Shown piece after piece: positions 23,001 through 33,150 of a stretch of DNA of 64,000 bases. The notes under the pieces are model-generated. The model was not told the DNA's origin. It saw only the letters and a program-made list of their open reading frames with translations, and searched no databases. Location: positions 248,001 to 312,000 of the forward strand of contig JAEBUN010000029.1 of assembly GCA_023014365.1 (NCBI GenBank), read 5' to 3'. Position numbers and translations under genes: made by a program. The number at the start of each line of letters is the position of its first letter. Position 1 is the first letter of the stretch. The stretch is from Lepiota brunneoincarnata. Lineage: Eukaryota; Basidiomycota; Agaricomycetes; Agaricales; Agaricaceae.

Positions 23001-23330
23001 CAGAGTCCTCTGGGTTTATGGTACATGTTCGATAACTGGAATTTTGACCAGTGAGAAGTAATCATCCCAAAAATGTCCCTTCTCTGATTCATCCCATGCT
23101 AACCCCATTTTGTTCTTCACTAGTACCTCTGCAACCAGCTTCTGCTCCTCTGGCCACAAGAATGCATTCAAAAATAGTCCAAGTGCATCCATACATTCCT
23201 GAGTCAACCGTACACCCAGCAAAAATGATGGAGGGAAGGGGGATAAACCAGGTAGGGACCTCAAAGGATCTTCAGGGAAATGGCACAGAATTCTGATGTC
23301 ACTTGGCATTGTTCCAGGGACTGGTCACAC
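20100..23330 (-). pseudogene. Gypsy element 1 pol remnants (RT, RNase H, integrase)
   Basis: Broken minus-strand frames in the order reverse transcriptase, RNase H, integrase, reading downward. RT: CIVHNLTPLNAV-like region near 22870 and the catalytic FLDD at about 22550-22570. Connection/RNase H: KGFAEVCNPLTKLT (22220) and VPGAKHKGPDGLSRH (21720). Integrase: zinc-finger CHQCQIRSTQ with upstream His (21130-21250), DKIITDNGTAF (20880) and a C-terminal domain ending near 20130. No chromodomain was seen. Interruptions include TGA where Arg CGA is expected (20525, 20440). Not functional. Confidence 0.8.
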
Positions 23331-24439
23331 CTTGTCAGCTACCTTCTTGTAGGCCAGACACCTCGACTCCATAATGTAGGAAAAGGATGACCCCAGGATT
23401 ACCTCTGTAAGAGAATCCATACATGCCTTGACTTCCACTCTGTAATTCACCACCTCACTTCCTAGTACCATCAGGCCTTGTTTCATCCTCCCCCCAACTC
23501 ATCCTCTTGTTGGCACTACCACCTTCCTTTCTCCTTCCACTGGATCTGTGATCACCACATCCACCCCTCCATCCTCTCATTCCACTTTTCCTAACCTCAT
23601 GCTCTTTTGCCAGGGCCTCCCTAACAACAGTCAATATGGTGCTGTTTGGGGTGCAACAAATGCATGTGCATAAGTCTGGATTCCCCCCACTTCAATTTCC
23701 AACCACTCAGCACATCCTCCCAGGTCCTCCTTTGCCCCACTTGCTACCTGCATCATCATTTGTCATCCAGGATTGACTCCAACCCCCAATTCTTCCCATA
23801 GATCCCTTTGCACCACCACAATTTCGGACCCCTCATCCAAAAGCCCTACCTCCTTCACCTTCCACATTACAACTACATCCACTTCCTGAAGTGGTGTTGC
23901 AAACTCAAGTGGAATACCTGGTGCTGCAGTCACTGTGGCTCTGACAGCTGCCTTCTGGGTATGTGTGTTTTCTACCATGACTTTTTGAAGATCCCCACTG
24001 AGTGACAATAAGTCCTGAATTGTAACTTCCAGGACCTTGGTTTCCAGAATTTGGTCAAAAACCTGCTGTGCAGCTTGAGAATTGGCGAGCTTTGACTTGA
24101 ATCAGTATGCTGGTTGGTGAACTGCTGTCATACCCCCTCCCTTTCCTTCACTAACTCTCTTGCTTTCCTTAGCCTGCTCCTCCCCTTTATCTGTTGATCC
24201 CCCACTTGACCCCTTCTTCTCCTGAGCTCATGTGGTTGCAAACCCATCTGCTTCCCCTCTTCCTACTAACCCTTCTAACTCTGCTACAGCTCCCCATATG
24301 AAACCTTCGACTTCCGTAGTGGCCACAAATGAACTGAGGACTGCAGGTGTTGGAGCCATCTGAACAGGTACTGATGCAGGTGGAATATGGGGTGGCACAT
24401 CACACAAGCTGAGCTTCACATCAATTGCCCCCTTGAGGC

Positions 24440-25613
24440 TTCCTGGGTGGCATCAGTCTATCTGGGTTCCATCTGCGTGAGTGTAGAAGCCATTCATGAG
24501 TGTGATAACCCATCCCATGCGCACATATTCTGCTGCTATGGGGCATGTTCTGATGTGGCAGTCAGGCTTCATACAGAAATGACATCGATTGTCTGTTGGA
24601 GGGTTGGGTGCATAGGCATGATGGGATGTCATGATGGGCTGTGTTGGGCCATCTATTGCTGGCACTCGGGTGAAGGGTGTGGTCCATCGTGGTGGCAGTG
24701 GGATCCTCTCAGCTAATGCTGGAGCTGCCAAGACTAGTCGTGCATACATTGATGCATAGTCTACATCTGCCATATCTAAGCCATGGAGTTTCTTTGTCAA
24801 TTCTTCCACCTCACTTCTCTCATCCTTCCTCTCCTCAAACCATACTTTCCTTGTCCTTACTTCCCTTTTTCCTGATCCCCCTTTCTTCTTCCACCCATCT
24901 TCCTCATCACTTGACTCACCTGACCCCTCATCACTTGAGTCTTTCCTCCCTCTACCCTTCCTCCCTCTCCTCCTCTGCCTTGCTAATTTTTCCAAAATAG
25001 GATCATCATCCTTGTCATCCACAGCCTCTCTTGAAAACACAAAGCATCCTGCCTCTATTGTCTTTTCAATAGTTGGGACCTGAGATTGGTCAAACGCATG
25101 GTCTTTTGTTTCCAGGCAATTTCGGATAGCTTTGTGAGCCTTTGTAGGTAGTCCTTTCCAAAAATAATGGTCTTGATCATCTTTGTTGATTTTCTTGTTG
25201 TCCACCAGGTATGAAGCAACTGGCCAAAACTCCCGATAGTAAGTATTGAGATTGTCTTCATCGTCAACATCTCCATCAGCTGCCCTGGTGATTATTTTGA
25301 CAAGCTGATTGACCATAAACCTTTCACCAAGTTGGGACTTGGAGTACAAGTCAAGTATCTTGTTCTTCAGCTTGTCAAAGTCATTCTCATACCCCTCTAA
25401 GCTCTTCCAGAATCATTTTGTCTTTGCATCTGTATACCTCACCACCACTTTCGCCTTCTCCTGCACATCCAACCCACATGCTATCACATGTTCCTCAAAC
25501 TCCTCCAGAAAATCCTTCAACTCCTCTGGGTATTTCAGATCAAAGTCAGGAGCATGAGAGCTGCCAGGTGCTGGCATCCCTGTGATTCCCTTGGTTGTAG
25601 TGTTGGTTGCCAT
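24440..25613 (-). pseudogene. Gypsy element 1 gag remnant
   Basis: Starts at ATG 25613 (MATNTTTKGITGMPAPGSS) and continues through an interrupted capsid-like region (VNQLVKIITRAADGD, FWKGLPTKAHKAIR). A Glu/Lys/Ser-rich basic stretch follows, then a zinc-knuckle-like CHFCMKPDCHIRTC at about 24540-24585. A stop replaces a codon near 25412. Sequence between 23760 and 24440 (DLLSLSGDLQKVMVENTH) fits the protease/spacer part of the same basidiomycete gypsy group, also interrupted. Confidence 0.7.
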
Positions 25614-25648
25614 TGTGCTTGTAAGTGATCTTGATATGACTGGTGGGC

Positions 25649-26346
25649 TGTTATGAACAGTCCAGACCGGGAGGAACAAGAATTACTGTTCGACTTTACA
25701 AGATGGGTACAGGAGACTACAGACCAACTACGGGCACAAGAATACGAAGACGAGGAAGGGGAATACTACACCGCCATGCAGGACCTGGCGAGAGAAGCAG
25801 GAATGGAGATAACCTTGGAGGATATATTGGAATACCCCGAGGACGAAGAAGATAACCATGGATCAACCGATCCAACCTCCGATACGGATGGAAGCACTGA
25901 GAGAATGGAGAGCGAGAACGGAGAGGACTCCATGGAGATACAATCGGGAGAAGGAGATTATGAGTCAGAGGAAAGCGATGGAACATCGCACAGCAGTAGC
26001 GAGAGTACTGACTCATTGTAATATAAATAACACTAGGATGCCATCAGCCAGGATGTGCATCATGGTCAGGACTGCGGACGACCAGTAGAACAGCCAAGTA
26101 ACCTATAACGAGTATATAGCACCTCATAGGTATATAAGGCCTGTACAAGTAGAGATTAAAGCCCTAAGCTTTAATCTTGTTAACAGCGGTCGTTTACCTC
26201 TCTGCCTTAACTTGGCGTCTTCCCTCGTTATCTCATTGAGCGCGATCCACTAAGCTCTATAAGGCCAACCGTCTCGGACACCTTGTAGAGTGATTGAAGG
26301 CCGTCTCCAGTTATCCTCGGATACAGAAGGAGCACGGATCATAACA
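25649..26346 (+). repeat. 5' LTR of gypsy element 2
   Basis: 698 bp, TGTTATGAACAG..CGGATCATAACA. TATATAAG at 26131-26138 is the likely TATA box, putting transcript start near 26160. A 10-bp inverted repeat (26153-26162 with 26168-26177) sits at that point. The first 370 bp keep an open, acidic reading frame (25655-26021) identical but for one residue to the end of the post-pol frame in the 3' LTR. Confidence 0.9.
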
Positions 26347-26348
26347 TT

Positions 26349-26360
26349 AGATTAAAGCTT
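26349..26360 (+). promoter_or_regulatory. Putative self-priming primer-binding site of gypsy element 2
   Basis: AGATTAAAGCTT, two bases after the 5' LTR, is the exact reverse complement of AAGCTTTAATCT at 26166-26177. That is where the transcript should start, about 30 bp after the TATA box. No TGG-starting tRNA-3'-end complement is seen. This is the arrangement of Tf1/sushi-type self-primed gypsy elements. Confidence 0.6.
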
Positions 26361-26700
26361 CCTTTGGACAACCTCCATCGTACACCCCGTGGTATCGGTA
26401 CGCCTTGTCGCTACCCTTCCACACCGGCAGACGATACGCTTTATCGCTATCCGAGTGCCAACCGTATCTGACGACACGCCTTGTCGCTGTCCGGTGATAC
26501 ACCCCCGTAGAGCAGGCCACCATACCCTCTGCACCCTTGGTCAGACGCACCGAAAGCGTTGATAGGTCATCCACACCTTTAAGTGTTGATTGGGATAACG
26601 CACCCGTAAGCGTTGTATACAGGTCATCCGCACCTTCAAGCGTCGATTGGGATAACGCACCCGCAAGCGTTGTTTATTCACCCTCACCTTCACCTTCGAC
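26360..26700 (+). repeat. Leader repeats of gypsy element 2
   Basis: Three imperfect copies of an ACGCCTTGTCGCTGTCC-like unit (about 26400, 26428, 26470) are followed by two copies of a roughly 63-bp unit (26565-26690) coding S-V-D-W-D-N-A-P-x-S-V-V-Y. They lie in the leader/gag N-terminal region. Confidence 0.5.
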
Positions 26701-27273
26701 TTCTTCCCTCTTCACCCTGTCTACAAACCGAAACGACCCCCTTGCCACCGACTACGAAGAATCCAACAGTTCTGACTGGTCGACAACCGACTCCGAACCC
26801 GACTTCACACCCCCTCCACCACGGACCCTAAAAAGAAAACAAAACCTATACCCCTCACTCGTTCACCCTCTGGTTCCGCACCGTACCCTACACAACCTAC
26901 CGAGAGAGTTCAACGTCGAACAGAAGACCCAGGATACCCAGCACCCCCAGCATCAGTTCTTCAATCCCTACCTAAACAACCACCACCTGAAAGAACTGCC
27001 ACCTCTACCCGCTCAAAGCTCGGGGAGCCGATTCATAGAACATCTACCCCATCCTCCGGTCCTCAACCCTCAACAAGTACAAGAACTAGCGACAACACTT
27101 CGCAACAGAAACCCCCAAGAACATTCTCACCCCTCGCATCACCACTTGGATCACCGGTACACTCACCGCCTCGATCCAGTTCCCCTGTACAATCCGAATC
27201 ATCCGAAGCTAGCCCCACTACCGGGTCTATTCACACTTCCGACGAGGAATCCACAACCTCTGACATTAACAAT

Positions 27274-28398
27274 ATGGCCTCCTCCGCAAAAATTAACACA
27301 CCCCCAACCTTTAATGGAGAGACCGACTACTTCCGCCTCTGGAAGGATGCAATACAACTATACATCGATGCAAAGCCAGGAGCCTTTTCCGATGACAAGA
27401 CCAAGATACAATTCGCCCTTTCATACATGTCCACCGGCCCCGCCGCAACATGGAGAGGAGCATTCTTGGAATCAAACAAAGAACTTGATGGAAGCCAGAC
27501 CCTTCCGACATGGAAGAAATTTCTCGAAGGACTCGATACATCCTTCGCCCCAAACAATGTCCCCGCCGATGCAATGGACAGAATCCGCCACCTCAAACAG
27601 AATGGACGATATATCGATGATTACATATCCCAGTTCCAGATACTCGCCTATCAGGCCGACCTTGGAGATGGAGTGGCGGCGGTCAACTATTTCAAGAACG
27701 GGCTGGATCGCCCCGTCGCAATCAAGACAATTAGCCTCAATCCAGGAAACAAACTCAGCGACTGGTTCAAACAAGCTCGAACAGCATATCAAATACTACA
27801 AACTCAACGCGACTATATGCAAACTCGAGGAACTCCCTCGTTTCCAACGACTTCGCGCACTCGCCCATTTAAAGGGAAAAGAAATGCTTTTACGCGCCGT
27901 GTCCCACTGCCCTATCAAGCAACAGACCCTAACGCAATGGATATTGACCAACTCGCCGAAGCAGTCTACAACCTCGACTTTGAGGACGAGCCAGATCTAC
28001 TCGCCGAGGAAGCTGATGAAGACGAGGAGACCGAAGAAGACAGACTCCACCAGTTGGTACAAGAATGCACCCGCGAAGCCCTCAATGCAATCCTCACGGA
28101 CGCCCAAAGAAAGGATCTCAAAGAAAGAAGATGCTTCAACTGCCGCAAGACTGGACACTTCGCCCGCGAATGCCCCACCAAGAAGACAATATATCGCCGA
28201 TCCGAATTACCCCGCAATTTGGATGCCAGAAACCGGTCAAATGCGATATCCAGAAGAAGACAAGCAAGCTACAGGAAAAAGAACTCGCTATACAACATAC
28301 TAGAAGATGCAACCGACGAAGAAGTCGAGGACATCTACGAACATTTTGCAAACGAATCCAACCACCCAGATGCCCCTCTGGTTAAGGATTTTGCCTAA
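27274..28398 (+). CDS. Gypsy element 2 Gag (374 aa)
   Basis: Structural protein of the particle. Begins MASSAKINTPPTFNGETDYF, a retrotransposon Gag capsid region (DKTKIQFALSYMSTGPAATW, FLEGLDTSFAP, GRYIDDYISQFQILA). It ends with an acidic linker and a zinc knuckle CFNCRKTGHFAREC near 28132-28173. The same frame is open upstream as a Ser/Pro/Thr-rich stretch without an obvious ATG. A separate frame (26537 onward) encodes the Ser/Asp repeats, so the true N-terminus could lie further up. The stop at 28396-28398 overlaps the pol frame, which opens after a stop at about 28383. Confidence 0.85.
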   Translation: MASSAKINTPPTFNGETDYFRLWKDAIQLYIDAKPGAFSDDKTKIQFALSYMSTGPAATWRGAFLESNKELDGSQTLPTWKKFLEGLDTSFAPNNVPADAMDRIRHLKQNGRYIDDYISQFQILAYQADLGDGVAAVNYFKNGLDRPVAIKTISLNPGNKLSDWFKQARTAYQILQTQRDYMQTRGTPSFPTTSRTRPFKGKRNAFTRRVPLPYQATDPNAMDIDQLAEAVYNLDFEDEPDLLAEEADEDEETEEDRLHQLVQECTREALNAILTDAQRKDLKERRCFNCRKTGHFARECPTKKTIYRRSELPRNLDARNRSNAISRRRQASYRKKNSLYNILEDATDEEVEDIYEHFANESNHPDAPLVKDFA

Positions 28399-31300
28399 GG
28401 AGACTAGCCACCACGTCTAGCCCTCCACCAAGACCTCCTTCCCTTTCCTATTCACAAAATGATATTAATGTTGTAAAGTTACAGGAATCGTCAGCACGCG
28501 TAATACATCTACCCTGTCGAATCCGAAAACACAAATTCACTAAGGAAGGACCCGAAAGCGTGGAACTACTCGCCCTACTCGACTCAGGAGCAGCAGGAAA
28601 CTTCATTGACCCCGGAATGGTCAAACAACATTCATTCAAAACAACACCCCTCGATCGACCCATCGAAGTACGAAATGCCGATGGATCTGTTAACGAAAAT
28701 GGAACAGCCACCCACTACACGACCCTCAACCTAACGGTTAATGGGAAAAATATGGAGATCAAACCAAAAGTAGTCTCCCTTGGAAGCCCAAGACTCATCC
28801 TTGGATTCCCTTGGCTTGCAGAACACAACCCAGACATCGACTGGGATGCCAAGCAACTACGCTGGAGAAACGAACGTTGGGACAACACTATATTCCGAGA
28901 ACTCATCCAATCCATGGAACCCGATTGGATCTACAACGACCAACTCAACCACATCTCCACACTAGAACCCACAAGCTTCGAAGAAATCAACTTCAAAGCC
29001 TCCGCGTCACAATTCCTCGCCGTACAACACGGAGAAAAGAAAAACGATGACCCAAGAAAAGTCGTACCCACAGAATTCCACGAATACCTCCCAGTATTTA
29101 GCAAGAAACAAGCCAAACGATTCCCCCCACAACGACCATGGGATCACAAAATTGAACTCAAGGAATCATTCAAACCAATTGCCATGAAGTCCTACCGACT
29201 CTCCCTCAATGAAGAAAAGGAACTCGACACGTTCCTAGAAGAAAACCTTCAAAAGGGATACATTCGACCATCCGAATCGCCAATGGCATCACCTTTCTTC
29301 TTCGTAGGAAAGAAAGATGGAAAACTACGCCCCTGTCAAGACTACAGGTACCTCAACGAGCATACCGTCAAAAATGCATACAACCTCCCTCTCATCTCTC
29401 ATATTCTCGACAAACTCCGAGGATCAAAGTACTTTACCAAACTCGACGTACGAGCAGGATACAACAACATCCGCATACGCAAAGGAGATGAATGGAAAGG
29501 AGCCTTCAGGACACCCCGAGGATTATTCGAACCCACGGTTATGTTCTTTGGAATGTGTAACTCCCCAGCAACATTCCAAACCATGATGGACTCATTATTC
29601 CGAAAACTCATCGACAATGGAGGAGTAATTGTTTACATGGACGACATCCTCATTCACGCAAAAACAAAACAAGAACTTCGACGCCTCACAAGAGAAGTAC
29701 TCAAGATACTCAAGAACAACGATCTATACCTCAAAACCGAGAAATGCGAATTCGAACGACAACGACTCGAATATCTAGGAGTTATTATCACTCCCGACTC
29801 AGTTTCGATGGACCCAGCAAAGCTCAAAGGCATCGCTGAATGGCCAACACCAACTACTCCGCGCGACGTACGAAAATTCATAGGATTTTGCAACTTCTAT
29901 CGAAAATTCATACACCAATACGCCACATGGGCAAAACCTCTCAATGCCCTAATGTCCAAAACCAAGAAATTCGAATGGACAGAAGAATGCCAGAACGCCT
30001 TCGATACTCTCAAGAGGAAATTCCAAAGCGAACCAGTATTAATGGTCCCCGACCGAGACAAACCCTTCGAAATCAAATGCGACGCATCACTATTTGCATC
30101 AGGAGCAGTCCTACTTCAACGCGACAACAATGGAGTTAAACACCCAGTCGCATACTTCTCGAAAGGATTCTCACCAGCCGAACGCAACTATCATTGCTCC
30201 GAACAGGAACTCTTCGCCATTATCCGAGCACTCAAAGAATGGCGTCACCACATAGAAGGATCATCACACAAGACCATCGTATGGTCAGATCATGACAACC
30301 TTCGCCGCTGGAGAAAACCTGAAGACCTCAGCAGAAGACAAGCCCGATGGATTGCCTACATGCAACGATTTGACATCGAAATCCGACATATCCCTGGAAA
30401 GAAAAATGGACCAGCAGATGCCCTTTCCAGACGACCCGACCATGAACCCAAGACAAGAGACAACAAACAGGTCGTTGCACTCCCTGACAAATTCTTCACC
30501 CCAGAACAGCCACAACATATCCATATTATCGACGAAAATACTAAACAGGAAATAAAAGAGCTGTGGAAGAAAAAGAAACAGACCGACATCGCCCAAGAAG
30601 ACGACTCAGGACACCCACGTGTTCAAGGAAAACTATTTATACCACAAGATTTACACCTCAGACGCCGCTTACTGCAAAGAGTACACGACTCACCCACCGC
30701 AGGACACCCTGGAATCGCAGAAACAACTAGAAAACTCCAGGAATACGCCTACTGGCCCGGGATGCGATCATTTGTCAAAAACTACGTCAAAGGATGTGGT
30801 GCTTGCCAACAATACAAGATCAATCGCCACCCCCTAAAACCACCACTTCAACCCATCCCTGGACCCCGTTCTACCCGTCCATTCTCGAACATCTCGATGG
30901 ATCTTATCACAGACCTACCCCCGGACGGACCCCATGATTCTATACTGGTCGTGGTCGACCAGCTTACGAAGGGGATAATTCTAGAACCTACTGCGAAAAC
31001 CGCCAACGCGGACAAGATCGCCGAAATTCTTATCAAACGGCTATTCTCTAGATTTGGCCTTCCCGAGAAAGTTCTCAGTGATCGCGACCCCAGATTCGCT
31101 GCCAAATCCATGAAAGAATTCTACAAACAGCTCGGAATCGAACAAGCACTCTCTACCGCCTACCACCCCCAGACAGACGGACAAACAGAGCGATTCAATC
31201 AAGAAATAGAACTCTACCTTGGCATCTATTGCTCATCGAACCCGAACAAATGGGTAAAGGCACTCCCACTCCTGGAATATGTCCACAACTCGAAAACACA

Positions 31301-32054
31301 TGCTGAACACCAACATACCCCATTTGAACTCCTCTATGGATCAAGCCCCAAAGGATTTCCGACCTCCGAGGAGCCAACGAACATTCCAGCAATAGGAGAG
31401 AAGTTTAAATACCTCGCCAAGATACGCCAAGAAGCCCAAGCTGCGCATGAACAAGCCAGACTAAAAATGGCTGCAAGATATAACCGGCCAGATATCAATC
31501 TAAAAGTTGGACAGAAGGTTTGGCTCGACAACCGCAACCTCCCAATTCAGTACGCCTCAAAGAAACTGGCCCAACGCCGAGAAGGTCCCTTCACCATAAC
31601 AAGAAAACTCGGACCTGTTACCTATGAACTAAAATTACCCATCAAATGGAAGATCCACAACAAGTTTCATGCGAGCCTCCTAATGCCTGCAGAAGAGAAC
31701 AACACGCATGGGGAATACAACACAGCCCCACCACCCGACCTTGTAAATGGAGAAGAAGAATACGAGGTCGAGTCAATACTGCGCCACAGAAAATTCCGGA
31801 ACAAGTATCAATTCCTAGTCAGATGGAAAGGATACCTTCCCACCGAGGATTCCTGGGAGCCAGAAGCAAACCTGGAGAACGCCAAGGAAGTCATCGAAGA
31901 ATATAAAAGGGCCCACGAATTAGACAACCCCACCAATGACCCAACCACCCAATACTCAAGCAACCACTCCAGACCTCCCAGAGCCAGACAACGATGGACG
32001 CCTTCTCATCCGGGAAAGAATCATATCCCTGGCGAACCGCGTCGAAGGAAATAG
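28386..32054 (+). CDS. Gypsy element 2 Pol with C-terminal chromodomain
   Basis: Open frame without an early ATG, in the -1 frame relative to gag and overlapping its end by about a dozen bases; presumably made as a Gag-Pol fusion. Protease LLDSGAAGNFID (28569-28604). Reverse transcriptase with FFVGKKDGKLRPCQDYR and catalytic YMDD (about 29635-29646). RNase H with KCDASLFASGAVLL and YHCSEQELFAI. Integrase zinc finger H-x-H..CGACQQ (30690-30815), core D in SMDLITDLP, D in LSDRDPRF, E in QTDGQTERFNQE. The chromodomain (31765-31910; YEVESILRHR, VRWKGYLPTEDSWEPE) would target integration to marked chromatin. PR-RT-RH-IN-chromodomain order is that of a chromovirus. Confidence 0.95.
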   Translation, partial: GFCLRRLATTSSPPPRPPSLSYSQNDINVVKLQESSARVIHLPCRIRKHKFTKEGPESVELLALLDSGAAGNFIDPGMVKQHSFKTTPLDRPIEVRNADGSVNENGTATHYTTLNLTVNGKNMEIKPKVVSLGSPRLILGFPWLAEHNPDIDWDAKQLRWRNERWDNTIFRELIQSMEPDWIYNDQLNHISTLEPTSFEEINFKASASQFLAVQHGEKKNDDPRKVVPTEFHEYLPVFSKKQAKRFPPQRPWDHKIELKESFKPIAMKSYRLSLNEEKELDTFLEENLQKGYIRPSESPMASPFFFVGKKDGKLRPCQDYRYLNEHTVKNAYNLPLISHILDKLRGSKYFTKLDVRAGYNNIRIRKGDEWKGAFRTPRGLFEPTVMFFGMCNSPATFQTMMDSLFRKLIDNGGVIVYMDDILIHAKTKQELRRLTREVLKILKNNDLYLKTEKCEFERQRLEYLGVIITPDSVSMDPAKLKGIAEWPTPTTPRDVRKFIGFCNFYRKFIHQYATWAKPLNALMSKTKKFEWTEECQNAFDTLKRKFQSEPVLMVPDRDKPFEIKCDASLFASGAVLLQRDNNGVKHPVAYFSKGFSPAERNYHCSEQELFAIIRALKEWRHHIEGSSHKTIVWSDHDNLRRWRKPEDLSRRQARWIAYMQRFDIEIRHIPGKKNGPADALSRRPDHEPKTRDNKQVVALPDKFFTPEQPQHIHIIDENTKQEIKELWKKKKQTDIAQEDDSGHPRVQGKLFIPQDLHLRRRLLQRVHDSPTAGHPGIAETTRKLQEYAYWPGMRSFVKNYVKGCGACQQYKINRHPLKPPLQPIPGPRSTRPFSNISMDLITDLPPDGPHDSILVVVDQLTKGIILEPTAKTANADKIAEILIKRLFSRFGLPEKVLSDRDPRFAAKSMKEFYKQLGIEQALSTAYHPQTDGQTERFNQEIELYLGIYCSSNPNKWVKALPLLEYVHNSKTHAEHQHTPFELLYGSSPKGFPTSEEPTNIPAIGEKFKYLAKIRQEAQAAHEQARLKMAARYNRPDINLKVGQKVWLDNRNLPIQYASKKLAQRREGPFTITRKLGPVTYELKLPIKWKIHNKFHASLLMPAEENNTHGEYNTAPPPDLVNGEEEYEVESILRHRKFRNKYQFLVRWKGYLPTEDSWEPEANLENAKEVIEEYKRAHELDNPTNDPTTQYSSNHSRPPRARQRWTPSHPGKNHIPGEPRRRK

Positions 32055-33150
32055 CCAACCTAACCCTGCCACCGATACCGCTGACGACCAACCAGACAGG
32101 ACCAACAGTCCTTATATCATCTGGCATACCTTCCTTCCCTCCAACCAACCCGAGATACGATCCATCCTTTTACACGAAGTTCCCTTTCATATTACCGGAA
32201 CCCGTCTTAAACGCAGTCCAGCGATGGTACCCCTGGTCGACACCTGCTGGAAGACATTTACTGCTCTTCTGTATCACAAGCGCCTCGTCCACGACCGAAC
32301 AACAGAATTCGAAGAACTATGCGCCACTATTCTTTCTAGCGCAACAGAGGAACAGGACCGCAACACCATTTCTGCCATGCTATCAACCGCTCTCACCGAA
32401 TTCCCGTTCGAGAGTCCGATCCCAAGCCCGAGCAATGGAAGCGGAAGTCAGGACCGCCCTATCCTACCTATCGGGACCACCACCCAACCTTCCAACCCTC
32501 CCATGGTGGATACGAGTAACCAACCATCAAGTGTTGTACAAGCTATATCTGCTTCTAATGACGCCCCCGTCGGGACTACCACCACTCACTTATCCACCAC
32601 CCGAACTCGCTGCAATTGCTGCCGTCGATTCGGCCATATCAAAGCAGGATGCCCGCGCTACCAATGTCGATATTGTCGAAAGATTGCCCCAGGCCATTAC
32701 GAGAAGCACTGCGAGAGAAACCCTTACCAGCATCAACCCGCAAGTATGGTACCTGGCCTGTATCGCCGCCCACGAGGAATACCAAGCAGAGCTCGATCCC
32801 TCACACGCGAAACCACAAACAACAATATTCGACACATTGTTGCAAGCACCGAGCAGCGCCCCGCTTCAGCCAGACCCCTCCGCACCCGAATTCAAAATGC
32901 CCCCGTCGTCATTCCGACCACCAACGCCACCACCACATCTGCTAGTGGAAGCCACCGACTTCCTGAATCGATCCTTCGGCACACCCGCCACCATTCACTC
33001 CAGAGAACCCATCGTCATCGACCTCACCCAAGACCCGCCATCCCCAGACCACCAAGTTACCGAAGCGACTCCCCAGAACCCGACCCATACTTCAACTGGG
33101 ACCCCATCGCCGAATCAAACATTACAGGAGAGCCTGTCGGACTATACTGA
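31936..33150 (+). CDS. Post-pol frame 1: protein with two zinc knuckles (404 aa)
   Basis: Open frame from an ATG inside the end of pol (MTQPPNTQATTPDLPEPDN). No known family recognised. A possible helical region (FEELCATILSSATEEQDRN) is followed by two adjacent CCHC patterns at 32611-32712: CNCCRRFGHIKAGC (C-x2-C-x4-H-x4-C) and CRYCRKIAPGHYEKHC (C-x2-C-x6-H-x4-C). The tail is basic and His/Arg/Pro-rich. It overlaps the other post-pol frame for about 1.16 kb, so at most one may be real; the paired knuckles favour this one as nucleic-acid binding. Expression mechanism unknown. Confidence 0.45.
   Translation: MTQPPNTQATTPDLPEPDNDGRLLIRERIISLANRVEGNSQPNPATDTADDQPDRTNSPYIIWHTFLPSNQPEIRSILLHEVPFHITGTRLKRSPAMVPLVDTCWKTFTALLYHKRLVHDRTTEFEELCATILSSATEEQDRNTISAMLSTALTEFPFESPIPSPSNGSGSQDRPILPIGTTTQPSNPPMVDTSNQPSSVVQAISASNDAPVGTTTTHLSTTRTRCNCCRRFGHIKAGCPRYQCRYCRKIAPGHYEKHCERNPYQHQPASMVPGLYRRPRGIPSRARSLTRETTNNNIRHIVASTEQRPASARPLRTRIQNAPVVIPTTNATTTSASGSHRLPESILRHTRHHSLQRTHRHRPHPRPAIPRPPSYRSDSPEPDPYFNWDPIAESNITGEPVGLY

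Noticed and set aside
26537..28303. A 588-codon frame overlapping gag in gypsy 2
   Set aside because: Over 27274-28303 it runs against a clear Gag capsid and zinc knuckle in another frame and shows no motifs; the strand is T-poor, so stops are rare. Only its first about 100 codons might belong to a Gag N-terminus.
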